49,420 nucleotides of DNA from CAYJRR01 sp964372275 [NCBI: uncultured bacterium] (GTDB lineage: Bacteria > CAYJRR01), in the NCBI GenBank assembly GCA_964372275.1, contig CAYJRR010000014.1, positions 1-49,420 on the forward strand. Reading direction: 5' to 3'. Both the position numbers and the translations under genes were made by a program. Below, piece after piece: positions 16,528 to 24,645 of the stretch. The notes under the pieces are model-generated. The model did no database searches, was not told the DNA's origin, and was given only the letters and a program-made list of their open reading frames with translations. Position 1 is the first letter of the stretch. Each line of letters opens with the position of its first letter.

Positions 16528-18240
16528 CTACCGGCGCGGCGACAGCACGGCGATCCGCTCCGCCAGGAACCCGTTGATGGCGTCGATCTCCTGCGCGGAG
16601 AGTCGTGTCCCAAGCGGCATCGGCGCCGTGGTATCGCCGGCAATCGGCTTGACCCGCGCGTCCCCTCTCGCGACACGCGAAAGCGCCGCATACGCCTGCT
16701 CCTGCGTGAGCGCATCGAAGTTCAGCGGATGGCCCCCGCCGTTGTGGCACCCTTGGCATCGCGCCTGGACCAAGTCGCGGGCGTTGGCGATGACCGGCTT
16801 GCGAGCCCCGACGATCGACGGAACCGGCGCGGGGCCGGGTCCCGTGGTGGGGCAGGCGGCGAGCAGATCGGCCTCGGTCACGCGAGGGGCGCGGTTTCGA
16901 ACCCGTCCCTTCTCCGCTCGAACCAACTCGCGGCAGCCGATGGGATCGAGGCCGAGCGCCAACCGTGCGGCCTCCGTCCCGTCGGCCGGCTCGGCCCCTC
17001 GGCACGTCACCGACCATAGTGCACCGAGCGCCGCCAGTGCGGCGAAGTCGCGGGTCGAGATCGGATCGCATCCCGACACCCGCGTGAACGGCACCCGCGG
17101 AGCCTGGTCGGGATCGACCAGCACGAAGCGGAAGTAGTCTCCTTCCTGTTGGAGGTAGACGATCGAGCCGTCCGCGCGGAACGACGGGTAGTAGCTTCCG
17201 TCCCCCAGGCGCCGGGCGGTGGTCAGACGCCGAATCGACGCCGCCTCCAGCCGATCGCCCGTCTCTCGCAGATCGACCACCACCACGTCCTTTGCCAACC
17301 GATCGGCGACGCCGCTGAAAAATGCGGTTGGCTCGTGGTGGTGTTCGTCGACGTGGAACGCGATGCGCCTGCCGTCGAAGCTGAAGTCCGCCTTCCCGGT
17401 GGGCATGCCGAGATCGAGCCGCTCCCGACAGCTTCCGTCCTCGTCCACGTCGTAGATCTTGGTCGTTCTCGTCTTTCGGTCGGAGGCGGAGAGCCGCTTC
17501 CCGTCCTTCGACAACATCGGGGTGTAGAACGGAAGGTCGCCGTCGGCAGGCGAAAGGTTGGCGCATAGCCGCTTCGCCGTCCCGACAGGCGAGATCGCCG
17601 GGGTCGTCCCCGGCCGGTCCGTGGCTCGATAGTCCCGGAAAAAGAGCCCGGAACTGGCGGCGCGCTGCTCGACGATCACGCGGTAGGTGCGCACGCCCCC
17701 GCTCGATCGCAGGAGGGCGGTCGAAGGGTAGACGCCATCCAGGGTACGGTCGACGAAGAGCGGCTCCCGCACCGCGTTCGACGTCCGGTCGGACGCACGG
17801 GCCGCCGCCTGGCGCCGCTCGAATTCGATGCTGTCGAAGGCGATCCCACCGCCCCACATCGTCATCGGGCGGATCATCCATTTCTCGTCCGGCGTCGGAA
17901 CCGGGTCGAGGAAGCCGGTAATCATCATCTCCCGAACGTGGTCGTCGGGCTCGTTCATGTCGACGCGGTAGTTGCTCAAGCCCCGGTATCGCGTGTCCTC
18001 CGATCCCGCTCGGATGTAGGCGATCGCCTCGGAGATCGGATAGGCCCGGAAGAAGAAGCTGGGGTATCCGGTGATCCGCACCACCTTCCTGGGCGAAACG
18101 TCCGCGGTCGCACACGGCTCCGCCGCCGCGGGGCGCGCGAGAGTCGACGCGAGAACGACGGCGACGAGGCGGCCTCGGGCCAAACGTTGGCTCACGGCGG
18201 CCCCTCCGGCTGGGGCGCCGCGCGCGGTTCCCGCGGTCAT
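16528..18240 (-). CDS. Exported TolB-like beta-propeller protein with C-terminal c-type heme motif
   Basis: The 570-aa protein has a signal peptide ending A-R-P-A-A-A-E. The middle (about residues 200-380) carries PD40/TolB-like propeller strands such as Y-T-P-M-L-S-K-D-G-K-R-L and F-S-F-D-G-R-R-I-A-F. The C-terminal 90 residues hold one C-Q-G-C-H heme-attachment site (about residue 493) and a later P-M-P-L-G-T methionine ligand candidate, as in class I cytochrome c. It is likely periplasmic. ATG 18240 overlaps the upstream stop as ATGA; GTG 18195, nearer the hydrophobic signal, is an alternative start. Partner and substrate are unknown. Confidence 0.75.
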   Translation of the reverse strand: MTAGTARGAPAGGAAVSQRLARGRLVAVVLASTLARPAAAEPCATADVSPRKVVRITGYPSFFFRAYPISEAIAYIRAGSEDTRYRGLSNYRVDMNEPDDHVREMMITGFLDPVPTPDEKWMIRPMTMWGGGIAFDSIEFERRQAAARASDRTSNAVREPLFVDRTLDGVYPSTALLRSSGGVRTYRVIVEQRAASSGLFFRDYRATDRPGTTPAISPVGTAKRLCANLSPADGDLPFYTPMLSKDGKRLSASDRKTRTTKIYDVDEDGSCRERLDLGMPTGKADFSFDGRRIAFHVDEHHHEPTAFFSGVADRLAKDVVVVDLRETGDRLEAASIRRLTTARRLGDGSYYPSFRADGSIVYLQQEGDYFRFVLVDPDQAPRVPFTRVSGCDPISTRDFAALAALGALWSVTCRGAEPADGTEAARLALGLDPIGCRELVRAEKGRVRNRAPRVTEADLLAACPTTGPGPAPVPSIVGARKPVIANARDLVQARCQGCHNGGGHPLNFDALTQEQAYAALSRVARGDARVKPIAGDTTAPMPLGTRLSAQEIDAINGFLAERIAVLSPRR

Positions 18241-19025
18241 TTCGCCTTCTCCAGCGCGGCGGCGAGCACCCGGCGCCAGGCGACCTCCCCTTCGTAGCCG
18301 CGGCGCAGCTCGCCGACGCCGCGCGCGGTGACCAGCACCGACGCCGGAAAGTGGATCGCGATTCCGCGGAGGAGGAGCTCGTTCGACGCGAGCGGCTCCA
18401 GATCTCGGTCGGCAATCCCTTCGCGAAGTGCCGTTTCGCGCGCCAGCGAACGGACGGCGTTCGGGTCGAGAACCCCGACCACCTCGACCCCCATCGCGCG
18501 AGCGGCGGCCCGCGCCTCCTTCAGCCCGGCGACCGAGAGCGGCATGTGCGGCGACCAGGCGAAGACCAGCGTCGGGCGGCCGCTCGTGCGGATCCGTTCC
18601 AAGTCGGCGTCCTCGAAGCCGGCGTCGGGCGCACCTTCACCCCCTGGAGCGGCGTCGACGCGCAGCGTCCGACCGCACCCGCCGTCGAAGCGGACGGAGA
18701 CCACCGAGTCGGGGGCGCGTCGGGCGAGCTCGATCTCGGCCCCGTCGACCCGCACCGTCGTCCAGACGCCGATCGTCCCGGTCGGCGAGCCGTAGAACGG
18801 CTCGTCCGGGGAGAGCCGCGCGAAACGGAACGCGCTGCCCCACTCATTCAGCACGGTCAGCGCAGGCCAGAGGCACGGGGAGGCTTGGATCTCGGGGATG
18901 AGGTCAGAGCCGGCGGCCGCCGCCACGCCCGGATGCGCCGCGAGCAACGCCGCGACGACGAGGTGTGCGGATCGACAGGGGGGGATTGGGCGGACGCCCC
19001 CCGGGAGCGCGACGGCGCGGACCAT
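18237..19025 (-). CDS. Exported thioredoxin-fold-like protein lacking the CxxC pair
   Basis: The 262-aa protein has a signal peptide (about residues 19-38, ending V-A-A-A-A). The second half resembles the TlpA/thioredoxin layout: R-P-T-L-V-F-A-W-S-P-H-M-P-L-S, then A-R-A-M-G-V-E-V-V-G-V-L-D-P-N, and H-F-P-A-S-V-L-V near the cis-Pro position. The W-S-P-H-M-P stretch stands where W-C-x-x-C would be, so no disulfide chemistry is expected. A disulfide or heme-chaperone relative is possible, as it is coupled (ATGA) to a c-type cytochrome gene. The start ATG 19025 is set by a TATACT -10 seven bases before. The family call is tentative. Confidence 0.6.
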   Translation of the reverse strand: MVRAVALPGGVRPIPPCRSAHLVVAALLAAHPGVAAAAGSDLIPEIQASPCLWPALTVLNEWGSAFRFARLSPDEPFYGSPTGTIGVWTTVRVDGAEIELARRAPDSVVSVRFDGGCGRTLRVDAAPGGEGAPDAGFEDADLERIRTSGRPTLVFAWSPHMPLSVAGLKEARAAARAMGVEVVGVLDPNAVRSLARETALREGIADRDLEPLASNELLLRGIAIHFPASVLVTARGVGELRRGYEGEVAWRRVLAAALEKAK

Positions 19026-19032
19026 CCCGGAA

Positions 19033-19038
19033 AGTATA
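19033..19038 (-). promoter_or_regulatory. -10 element, probably leaderless promoter
   Basis: TATACT on the minus strand lies 7 bases before the ATG at 19025. It is the best -10 match in the window (five of six to TATAAT) and leaves no room for a Shine-Dalgarno site. The -35 region is weak (GCGTCC). Confidence 0.5.
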
Positions 19039-19086
19039 CGTCGCGGCCGCCGCCCGGACGCCGGGGAGGACCGGAAGGTGGCGGAT

Positions 19087-19887
19087 TCAGGCGTGAAACA
19101 CGCGCGAGGCGACGATCCGCGCCTCCCGCGTGCGGCACGACACCGCGACGCGCGTCGTCGGCTCGCCGGCCACGACGCGGTCGTACTCGACGACGAACCG
19201 CTCCGGCGCGGTGGTGATCTGCCGCTCGTCGTAGCGCAGGCCCGGAAGCCGCGCGAAGGCCTCCTGCCACCAGTCCCGCAGCGCCGGTTTCCCGCGGAGC
19301 TCCGGGCCGCCGGCGCGCCCGCGAATCGGTCCGCCCTTCGGGCTCCCTCGGGGACTCCCCGAAACCCTGGGACTGGCGTGTGTCGCGTCCTCGGAGTAGA
19401 GCGAGAGCAGCCGGTCGAGGTCGCGCGCATTGAACGCGGCGAGCCAGGCGCGCGCCAATCCGACGTTGGGATCGGCGCCGCCGTGAAGCGCCATCCGTCC
19501 CAGCTCGCGCACGTTGATCGGACACTCCACCCGGCCCGGATCGTCGACCCATCGGTAGCGATCGAACTCCTCGTTGGCCGAAACGGCGTCGTTCTCGACG
19601 TCGGCGACGAAGGCGAAGTTCATGTGCAGCCCCTTCGAACCCGCGCGGTGCTCCTCGTAGCCCAGGTATCCGTCCGGCGTGCCGTCGATCTCCACGACGC
19701 GCCGGAACGATCCGACGAGCCCGGTCTCCTCGCGCAGCTCCCGGACGGCGGCCTCCGACGGCGTCTCCCCCGTCTCGATCTCGCCGCCCACCGGCAGCCA
19801 GGTGCCGAGACGCTTGTGCAGGATCAGCAGGATCCGCCCGCGATGGCGGGCGAAGACGGCGACGGAGAAGGCCCGGCGGTCGGACAT
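19087..19887 (-). CDS. Nudix hydrolase fused to a SnoaL-like domain
   Basis: The 266-aa protein joins two folds. Residues 5-130 are a Nudix domain with a complete Nudix box (G35 to L57: G-x5-E-x7-R-E-L-x-E-E-x-G-L), so it should hydrolyse a nucleoside-diphosphate-linked substrate. Residues 137-266 look like a SnoaL/NTF2-type domain (A-R-A-W-L-A-A-F-N-A-R-D-L-D-R-L-L, then G-K-P-A-L-R-D-W-W). A copy of the window's double-hairpin repeat encodes residues about 174-186, a Gly/Ser/Pro-rich loop inside the SnoaL-like part. An in-frame TTG 13 codons upstream exists, but ATG 19887 is the better start. Substrate unknown. Confidence 0.85.
   Translation of the reverse strand: MSDRRAFSVAVFARHRGRILLILHKRLGTWLPVGGEIETGETPSEAAVRELREETGLVGSFRRVVEIDGTPDGYLGYEEHRAGSKGLHMNFAFVADVENDAVSANEEFDRYRWVDDPGRVECPINVRELGRMALHGGADPNVGLARAWLAAFNARDLDRLLSLYSEDATHASPRVSGSPRGSPKGGPIRGRAGGPELRGKPALRDWWQEAFARLPGLRYDERQITTAPERFVVEYDRVVAGEPTTRVAVSCRTREARIVASRVFHA
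19331..19366 (-). repeat. Dispersed double-hairpin repeat, copy C (inside a gene)
   Basis: On the minus strand TCGGGG-AGT-CCCCGA (19362-19345... inner stem 19348-19353 with 19357-19362) is followed by GGGA and by GCCC-GAA-GGGC (19343-19333). Both stems are perfect. The copy lies within the coding sequence of the Nudix-SnoaL gene and reads as SGSPRGSPKGG. Confidence 0.75.
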
Positions 19888-19931
19888 GACGCCCGTGGGC
19901 GTACCAGAATCGCGCCGATCCGCCAACGTTG

Positions 19932-19937
19932 TAGTCT
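19932..19937 (+). promoter_or_regulatory. Candidate -10 element of rlmI
   Basis: TAGTCT ends 9 bases before the rlmI ATG at 19947, in a C/T-rich leader without a Shine-Dalgarno site. No clear -35 is seen. Confidence 0.4.
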
Positions 19938-19946
19938 CCCCTCCGC

Positions 19947-21125
19947 ATGGAGTTCGCGCCGATCGCCATCCAGCGCCGCGCCACCGCCCGCGTCCTCGCC
20001 GGGCACCCGTGGATCTACGCCAACGAAATCACGACCGACTTGAAGGCCTTCGAGCCGGGGCAGACGGTCGAGATCATCGATCCCGGGAAACACGCGCTGG
20101 GCGTCGGCTACGTCAATCCGCGCTCGCTGATCGCGGTGCGGCTCCTCGCGCGCGAACGGGTCCCGCTCGACGCGACGTTCTTCGCGGAACGCCTGCGGGC
20201 CGCCGACCGGCTGCGCACGCGCTTCCGGCCCGGGGCGACCAGCTACCGCCTCTGCTTCGGCGAGAGCGACGACCTTCCCGGCCTGGTGATCGACCGCTTC
20301 GACGATCTCTACGTCGTCGGCTCGCACGCGGCGGGGATCGACCGCCTGGCCGGGGCGATCGTCGAGGCGCTGGTCTCGTCGTTCGGGCCGCGGGGCGTTC
20401 TCCTCAAGTTCGACGCCTCCAGCCGCGCGCTGGAAGGGGTCGGCGCCCGGGTGGAGGTCGCGCACGGAGAGATCCCCGAGCGGGCCGAGGTCTCGATCGA
20501 AGGGGCGCGCTTCGCGCTCGACCTCCGCCGAGGGCAGAAGACCGGCTTCTTCCACGACCAGGCGGAGAACCGCGCGCTGCTCGCGCGGTGGTCGAACGGC
20601 GCGCGCGTGCTCGACGCCTTCTCCTACGTCGGCGCGTGGGGGATCGCCGCCGCGGTGGGAGGCGCGAGCGAGGTCTTGAGCCTCGACGCCTCGGCCGACG
20701 CGGTGGCCTGGGGCGCGCGCAGCGCCGAGCTCTCCGGCGTCGGGGACCGGGTGCGCTTCGAGAGAGCCGACCTGTTCGAACGCCTTCCTGCGCTCGAATC
20801 GGCCGGCCGCCGCTTCGACGTCGTCGTCCTCGACCCGCCCGCCTTCGTGAAGAGCCGCAAGCGTCTCGCGGAGGGGATGAAGGGCTACCGCGAAGTGAAC
20901 CGCCGTGGATTCGCGCTCACGCAGCCCGGCGGGATCCTCGCCACGTCCTCCTGCTCCCGTCACGTCACTCGCGAAGCGTTCCTCGGCGTTCTGCGGGCCG
21001 CCGCCGACGACGCCGGCCGCCGCGCGCGCGTCATCGCCGTCGGCCGTCAGGGGGCCGATCACCCGATCCACCTGGCGCTCCCCGAGACTGAATACCTGAA
21101 GTGCGTCTTCCTCGAAGTCCGGTGA
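19947..21125 (+). CDS. rlmI: RlmI-type 23S rRNA 5-methylcytosine methyltransferase
   Basis: The 392-aa product has the RlmI build: an N-terminal PUA domain (about residues 1-75, with G-H-P-W-I-Y-A-N-E-I), a middle EEHEE domain, and a Rossmann methyltransferase domain with D-L-R-x-G-Q-K-T-G-F-F-H-D-Q-x-x-N-R (about 190), V-L-D-A-F-S-Y-V-G as SAM motif I, D-P-P-A-F as motif IV and S-C-S as the catalytic-cysteine region. By family knowledge it methylates a cytosine in 23S rRNA (C1962 in E. coli) using S-adenosylmethionine. Length is normal. The gene stands alone on the plus strand. Confidence 0.92.
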   Translation: MEFAPIAIQRRATARVLAGHPWIYANEITTDLKAFEPGQTVEIIDPGKHALGVGYVNPRSLIAVRLLARERVPLDATFFAERLRAADRLRTRFRPGATSYRLCFGESDDLPGLVIDRFDDLYVVGSHAAGIDRLAGAIVEALVSSFGPRGVLLKFDASSRALEGVGARVEVAHGEIPERAEVSIEGARFALDLRRGQKTGFFHDQAENRALLARWSNGARVLDAFSYVGAWGIAAAVGGASEVLSLDASADAVAWGARSAELSGVGDRVRFERADLFERLPALESAGRRFDVVVLDPPAFVKSRKRLAEGMKGYREVNRRGFALTQPGGILATSSCSRHVTREAFLGVLRAAADDAGRRARVIAVGRQGADHPIHLALPETEYLKCVFLEVR

Positions 21126-21133
21126 CCTGCCGA

Positions 21134-21170
21134 TTGCATATCGATGGCTCATGTAGTATGGTTACCCATA
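21134..21170 (+). promoter_or_regulatory. vapBC promoter and likely autoregulatory operator
   Basis: TTGCAT (21134-21139) and TATGGT (21157-21162) are 17 bases apart. The -10 overlaps the inverted repeat TATGG-TTAC-CCATA (21157-21170), which ends in the first base of the antitoxin ATG. A palindrome in this position is what is expected for binding of the VapB-VapC complex. The ATG is 7 bases after the -10, so the mRNA may be leaderless. Confidence 0.5.
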
Positions 21171-21415
21171 TGAAGACAACCGTCGAGATATCCGACCCTC
21201 TCCTCCAGGAGGCGAAGGTGGCGGCGGAGCGCGAGCGGACGACCCTGCGCGCTTTGGTCGAGGAAGGTCTCCGGCGGGTCCTCGGCGAACGGCGCACGCG
21301 GAAGGAGTTTCGACTTCGCAAGGCATCCTTCCGAGGCAAAGGGCTCCAGCCCGAGATCGGCGAGGGGTCCTGGGAGCGGATCCGCGACGCGATCTACGAG
21401 GGACGCGGCGGTTGA
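21170..21415 (+). CDS. vapB: VapB-type ribbon-helix-helix antitoxin
   Basis: The 81-aa protein starts MKTTVEISDPLLQEAKVAAE, the N-terminal strand and first helix of the VapB/DUF2191 ribbon-helix-helix family, followed by E-R-T-T-L-R-A-L-V-E-E-G-L and a basic, flexible C-terminal part that would wrap the toxin. ATG 21158 in the same frame would add four residues; 21170 fits the family start better. It overlaps the toxin gene by four bases (TTGA), as is typical of type II toxin-antitoxin pairs. The pair sits alone between rlmI and an acyl-CoA synthetase. Confidence 0.88.
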   Translation: MKTTVEISDPLLQEAKVAAERERTTLRALVEEGLRRVLGERRTRKEFRLRKASFRGKGLQPEIGEGSWERIRDAIYEGRGG

Positions 21416-21846
21416 TCGCGGTCGACACCAACCTTCTCGTCTACGCCCACCGCGAGGACTCGCAGATGCACGAGCCGGCCCTGCGCCACGTTCGTGAGCT
21501 CGCCGAGGGCAGGTCCGCCTGGGCCATTCCATGGCCCTGCCTGCACGAGTTCGTGGCCATCGTCACGCACCCGCGGATCTACGCTCCGCCAACCCCCACG
21601 AGCCGGGCGACGGAGCAGGTCGATGCATGGCTCGAGAGCCCGGGCCTGTCTCTGCTCTTCGAATCGGAGGGGTACTGGCCGGCGTTACGCGGCCTCCTCG
21701 CTGCGAGCCGCGTCGTAGGACCCAAGGTGCACGACGCGCGGATCGCCGCTCTTTGCCTCCATCACGGCGTTCGCGAGCTGTGGACGGCCGACCGCGACTT
21801 CAGCCGCTTCCCCGCGCTAACCGTGCGCAATCCGCTCGTCGGCTAG
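21412..21846 (+). CDS. vapC: VapC-type PIN-domain ribonuclease toxin
   Basis: The 144-aa protein is a PIN domain with the acidic active-site residues D5 (A-V-D-T-N), E46 (L-H-E-F), D108 (V-H-D-A-R) and D127/D129 (T-A-D-R-D-F), all present, so RNA cleavage is likely; targets in the family are often tRNA or rRNA. The start is TTG at 21412 within the antitoxin stop (TTGA). It ends tail to tail with the acyl-CoA synthetase: the two stop codons share CTAG. The toxin looks intact. Confidence 0.92.
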   Translation: MIAVDTNLLVYAHREDSQMHEPALRHVRELAEGRSAWAIPWPCLHEFVAIVTHPRIYAPPTPTSRATEQVDAWLESPGLSLLFESEGYWPALRGLLAASRVVGPKVHDARIAALCLHHGVRELWTADRDFSRFPALTVRNPLVG

Positions 21847-23570
21847 GAACGCCCTCGGCGCGCGAGACGCCGTTCGAGGCGCGCCGTCGTGCGCTCCTTG
21901 AGCGCCTCCTTCATCACCTTTCGATTGGCGTTCCGGGGGATCTCGTCGGCGGGAACGATCAGGATCGCGCGCGGCGCCTTGTAGGGGGCGATCGACGATC
22001 GCACCCAGGAGAGGAGCTCCTCTTCGCTCGCCCGCGTACCCTTCGCCAGCGCCACCACCGCCACCGGCACCGATCCCTTCGCCGGGTGCGGCATCCCGAA
22101 CACCGCCGCTTCGGCGACCGCCCGGTGCTCGCAGAGCTGTGCCTCCACCTCGGCGGGGAAGACCGAGTAGCCGCCATGCTTGATGACGTCCTTCTTGCGG
22201 CTGACGAAACCGATCAGACCGAATCGGTTCTTCCGGGCCAGATCGCCGGTTCGGAACCAGCCGTCGGCGGTCGCGGCCCGCGTGGCGTCGGGATCGCGGT
22301 CGTAGCCGCGCGTCACGCCGGGGCCTCGGATCAGAAGCTCTCCCACCTGACCCGCCGGTGCCGTCTTGCCCCGTTCGTCGACGACCCGCACCCGGTACGG
22401 CGGGATCGGGATCCCGACCGCCGACTGTCCGTCGCGGGCGACCGCCTCGCGCAGCCCCGGAATGCGCGCCGCCAGCCGCCCGGCGGCGGAACGGATCGGC
22501 GACGCGGCGACGATCGCGCGTTTCGTGAGGGGACCGACCGGTGACGGGGGCGTGAACTTCAGGATCGCCGGTCCGGAGATCTCGACCATGCCGTACACCT
22601 CGGCGAACGCGGCGCCGAACAGCGGCTGACCGAACGGCGATTGGAGCGAGCAACCGAGCGATCGGAATCGCGCCACCAGCGGCGGCGGCATCGCGTCGGC
22701 GCCGCTCGCCCAGAGCTTGACCGAACGGAGGTCGTGCCCCTCGGGATCGGCCTCGGCCAGACGCGCGTACATCGCCGGCACGCCGACGAACCAGGTCGCG
22801 CGCTCGTCCGCCAGCGCACGCAACACCGTCCGCGGCTCGAAGTCGGCGAACCACCGGACGCGAGAGCCCGCGAGCAGCGCGCAGAGGAAGGTCGCCAGAC
22901 CCATCACGTGCGCCATCGGCAGGGCGCAGACGCCGCGCTCCTCCCGCGCGTCGGGGACGAGCGCCGCCAGCCTCGCCACCGCGAGCAGCGATCGGCTGGT
23001 GAGCGTCGCCCCCTTCGCGCGGCCGGTGGTGCCCGAGGTGTAGAGGATCACCGCCGGTTCGTCGGGGGCGATCGACGCGGCGGGCAACGCCGATCCGCGC
23101 GCCGAGGCAAGGTCGAGATCCCCTCCGGGCCCGGCGACGACGGTGGTGACGCCGGCGCGGCGCACGGCGACCCGTGGATCGGCGATCAACACCCGAGCCC
23201 CCGCGCGGCGGACGAACGACTCCACTTCGGGCGGCGTCAGGTGGTGATGCAGCGGCACCGCCACCGCCCCGGCGCGCACCACGGCGAAGATCGACAGGGC
23301 GTAGTCGATCCGGTTTTCGGCGCAGATCGCCACGCGGTCGCCGGGGCGGAGGCCGAGCGCGCGCAGCCCCCCCGCGAGGCGGGCCACGACCTCGAGAAGG
23401 TCGACGTAGGAGAGCTCGCGTCCGGTAAGCACGTGCAGGCGAAGCGGGGGCTCACAGGCGACCGCCACCCGCCGCCCGTACGCGGCCGCCAGCCGGTCGG
23501 GGAGGTCGGCCAGCGTCGTGCGCCCCGCCGCCAACCGCACCGCCTTCACCAGACCCAGCCGCCTCGCCAC
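21843..23570 (-). CDS. AMP-forming acyl-CoA synthetase/ligase
   Basis: The 575-aa protein belongs to the adenylate-forming superfamily. It has the ATP-binding loop Y-T-S-G-T-T-G-R-A-K-G (about residue 177), an A-M-P-like E-V-Y-G-M-V-E motif (about 316), T-G-D-L (about 445), and the C-terminal R-K-K-D-V-I-K-x-G-G-Y and N-R-K (catalytic Lys) segments. It should activate a carboxylic acid, probably a fatty acid, to its acyl-CoA through acyl-AMP; the chain length cannot be told. The start is GTG at 23570; TAGGAA lies 6 bases upstream as a candidate -10. It is divergent from a lipase gene, which fits a role in lipid use. Confidence 0.9.
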   Translation of the reverse strand: MARRLGLVKAVRLAAGRTTLADLPDRLAAAYGRRVAVACEPPLRLHVLTGRELSYVDLLEVVARLAGGLRALGLRPGDRVAICAENRIDYALSIFAVVRAGAVAVPLHHHLTPPEVESFVRRAGARVLIADPRVAVRRAGVTTVVAGPGGDLDLASARGSALPAASIAPDEPAVILYTSGTTGRAKGATLTSRSLLAVARLAALVPDAREERGVCALPMAHVMGLATFLCALLAGSRVRWFADFEPRTVLRALADERATWFVGVPAMYARLAEADPEGHDLRSVKLWASGADAMPPPLVARFRSLGCSLQSPFGQPLFGAAFAEVYGMVEISGPAILKFTPPSPVGPLTKRAIVAASPIRSAAGRLAARIPGLREAVARDGQSAVGIPIPPYRVRVVDERGKTAPAGQVGELLIRGPGVTRGYDRDPDATRAATADGWFRTGDLARKNRFGLIGFVSRKKDVIKHGGYSVFPAEVEAQLCEHRAVAEAAVFGMPHPAKGSVPVAVVALAKGTRASEEELLSWVRSSIAPYKAPRAILIVPADEIPRNANRKVMKEALKERTTARLERRLARRGRS

Positions 23571-23628
23571 CCTGCATTCCTACCGCAAATCCGGGCGGTT
23601 CGACATTCGGTCGGCGCGGCCGTAGGGC

Positions 23629-23657
23629 GTGACGCGGTGTGTCGCAGGCTCTAGAAT
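23629..23657 (+). promoter_or_regulatory. Promoter of the lipase gene, probably leaderless
   Basis: GTGACG (23629-23634) and TAGAAT (23652-23657) are 17 bases apart. ATG 23666 starts 8 bases after the -10; the in-frame GTG at 23639 would lie upstream of the -10 and so outside the mRNA. Confidence 0.55.
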
Positions 23658-23665
23658 CGGGGGAG

Positions 23666-24559
23666 ATGGCGCTGCCCCCCCTTCATGGCGGTCCGTGGCT
23701 GGACCTGCTCATCAAGGACCCTCTGACATACGTGCGCCACGCCCTTCGAGGGAACTCGGCGAGCAACGAAGATTTTGCGCGCTGCACGCCGGACCGCCCG
23801 CCCGTCCTGTTGATCCACGGTTTCCTGGGGACGCGCGGCGCCCTCTACGTCCTGGAGAGACGTCTCCGCGCCGACGGGTTCCACGTCTTCTCCATCGACT
23901 TGGGCTCGCTGAACACGCAGGACATCCGCAAGTCGGCCTTCGAGATCCACCTCGCCGTCGAGCGGATCATGGAGGCGACCGAAGGCCGCGTGCGCCGGAT
24001 CGACGTCGTCGGCCATTCGATGGGCGGGCTGATCGCCTCCTACTACATCAAGTTCATGGACGGCGATGAGCACGTGCGGAAGCTCGTCACGCTCGGAACG
24101 CCGTACCACGGTACCTGGGCCAGTCTGATGGGGGTGGCGTGCCTGGGGGCGATCGCCTCCTCGATCTGGCAGATGCTCCCCGGATCCGAATTCCTTCGTA
24201 CGCTGAACGCCCAGGCGATGCCCTCGGTCGTGGAGTGGACGAGCGTCTGCGCCCGCTACGACGGTCTGTGCCCCCCCGAGACGACCTGGATCAGCCCCGG
24301 CTGCAACTACGAGCTGCCGCTCGGGCACGCGGGCCTGGTGCTCTCGGCCGACGTCTACCGGATCGTCAAGAAGGTGCTGCGCCGGGACCCGCAGCGGGCG
24401 TGGCGCACGCTCCACTTCCGCCTCGTCGACGGAAAGTGGCAGCGCGCCGCGCCCGCAAAGGCGACCGCCGACCGCCGCTCCCCGGAGTCGGTCGACCGAC
24501 GCCAGGGGGAGCGGCGTCGCGCGAACGGCCGGGACACGCGCCGCGGCGCGAAAAAATGA
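23666..24559 (+). CDS. Alpha/beta-hydrolase lipase/esterase
   Basis: The 297-aa protein is a triacylglycerol-lipase-like alpha/beta hydrolase. It has the oxyanion-hole sequence L-I-H-G-F-L-G-T (about residue 50), the nucleophile elbow G-H-S-M-G-G (Ser about 119), T-L-G-T-P-Y-H-G-T, and a likely catalytic Asp/His pair in the C-terminal third (G-H-A-G-L-V). The last 45 residues are very rich in Arg and Asp. No signal peptide is visible, so it is probably cytoplasmic. The start was set at ATG 23666 from the promoter. It may release fatty acids for the divergent acyl-CoA synthetase. Confidence 0.82.
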   Translation: MALPPLHGGPWLDLLIKDPLTYVRHALRGNSASNEDFARCTPDRPPVLLIHGFLGTRGALYVLERRLRADGFHVFSIDLGSLNTQDIRKSAFEIHLAVERIMEATEGRVRRIDVVGHSMGGLIASYYIKFMDGDEHVRKLVTLGTPYHGTWASLMGVACLGAIASSIWQMLPGSEFLRTLNAQAMPSVVEWTSVCARYDGLCPPETTWISPGCNYELPLGHAGLVLSADVYRIVKKVLRRDPQRAWRTLHFRLVDGKWQRAAPAKATADRRSPESVDRRQGERRRANGRDTRRGAKK

Positions 24560-24560
24560 G

Positions 24561-24604
24561 GCCCCCCGGGGGTCGGCCGGGAGGCCTCGAAGCTTCCGGG
24601 GGGT
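24561..24604 (+). terminator. GC-rich hairpin after the lipase gene
   Basis: GCCCCCCGG (24561-24569) can pair with CCGGGGGGT (24596-24604), with one G-T pair, directly after the lipase stop. No T-tract follows, so it may be an end-of-transcript stabiliser rather than a strong intrinsic terminator. Confidence 0.4.
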
Positions 24605-24645
24605 CAAGCCGGAAGCCGGGGAGAGGATGGACGGTCGCGGGCTGG

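Noticed and set aside
12663-17137. Very long open frames of over 1000 codons opposite to or out of frame with the PLD-like, ppiD and cytochrome genes
   Set aside because: They are rich in Arg, Gly and Pro with no domains, a usual artefact of high GC content; the real genes on the other frames have clear motifs.
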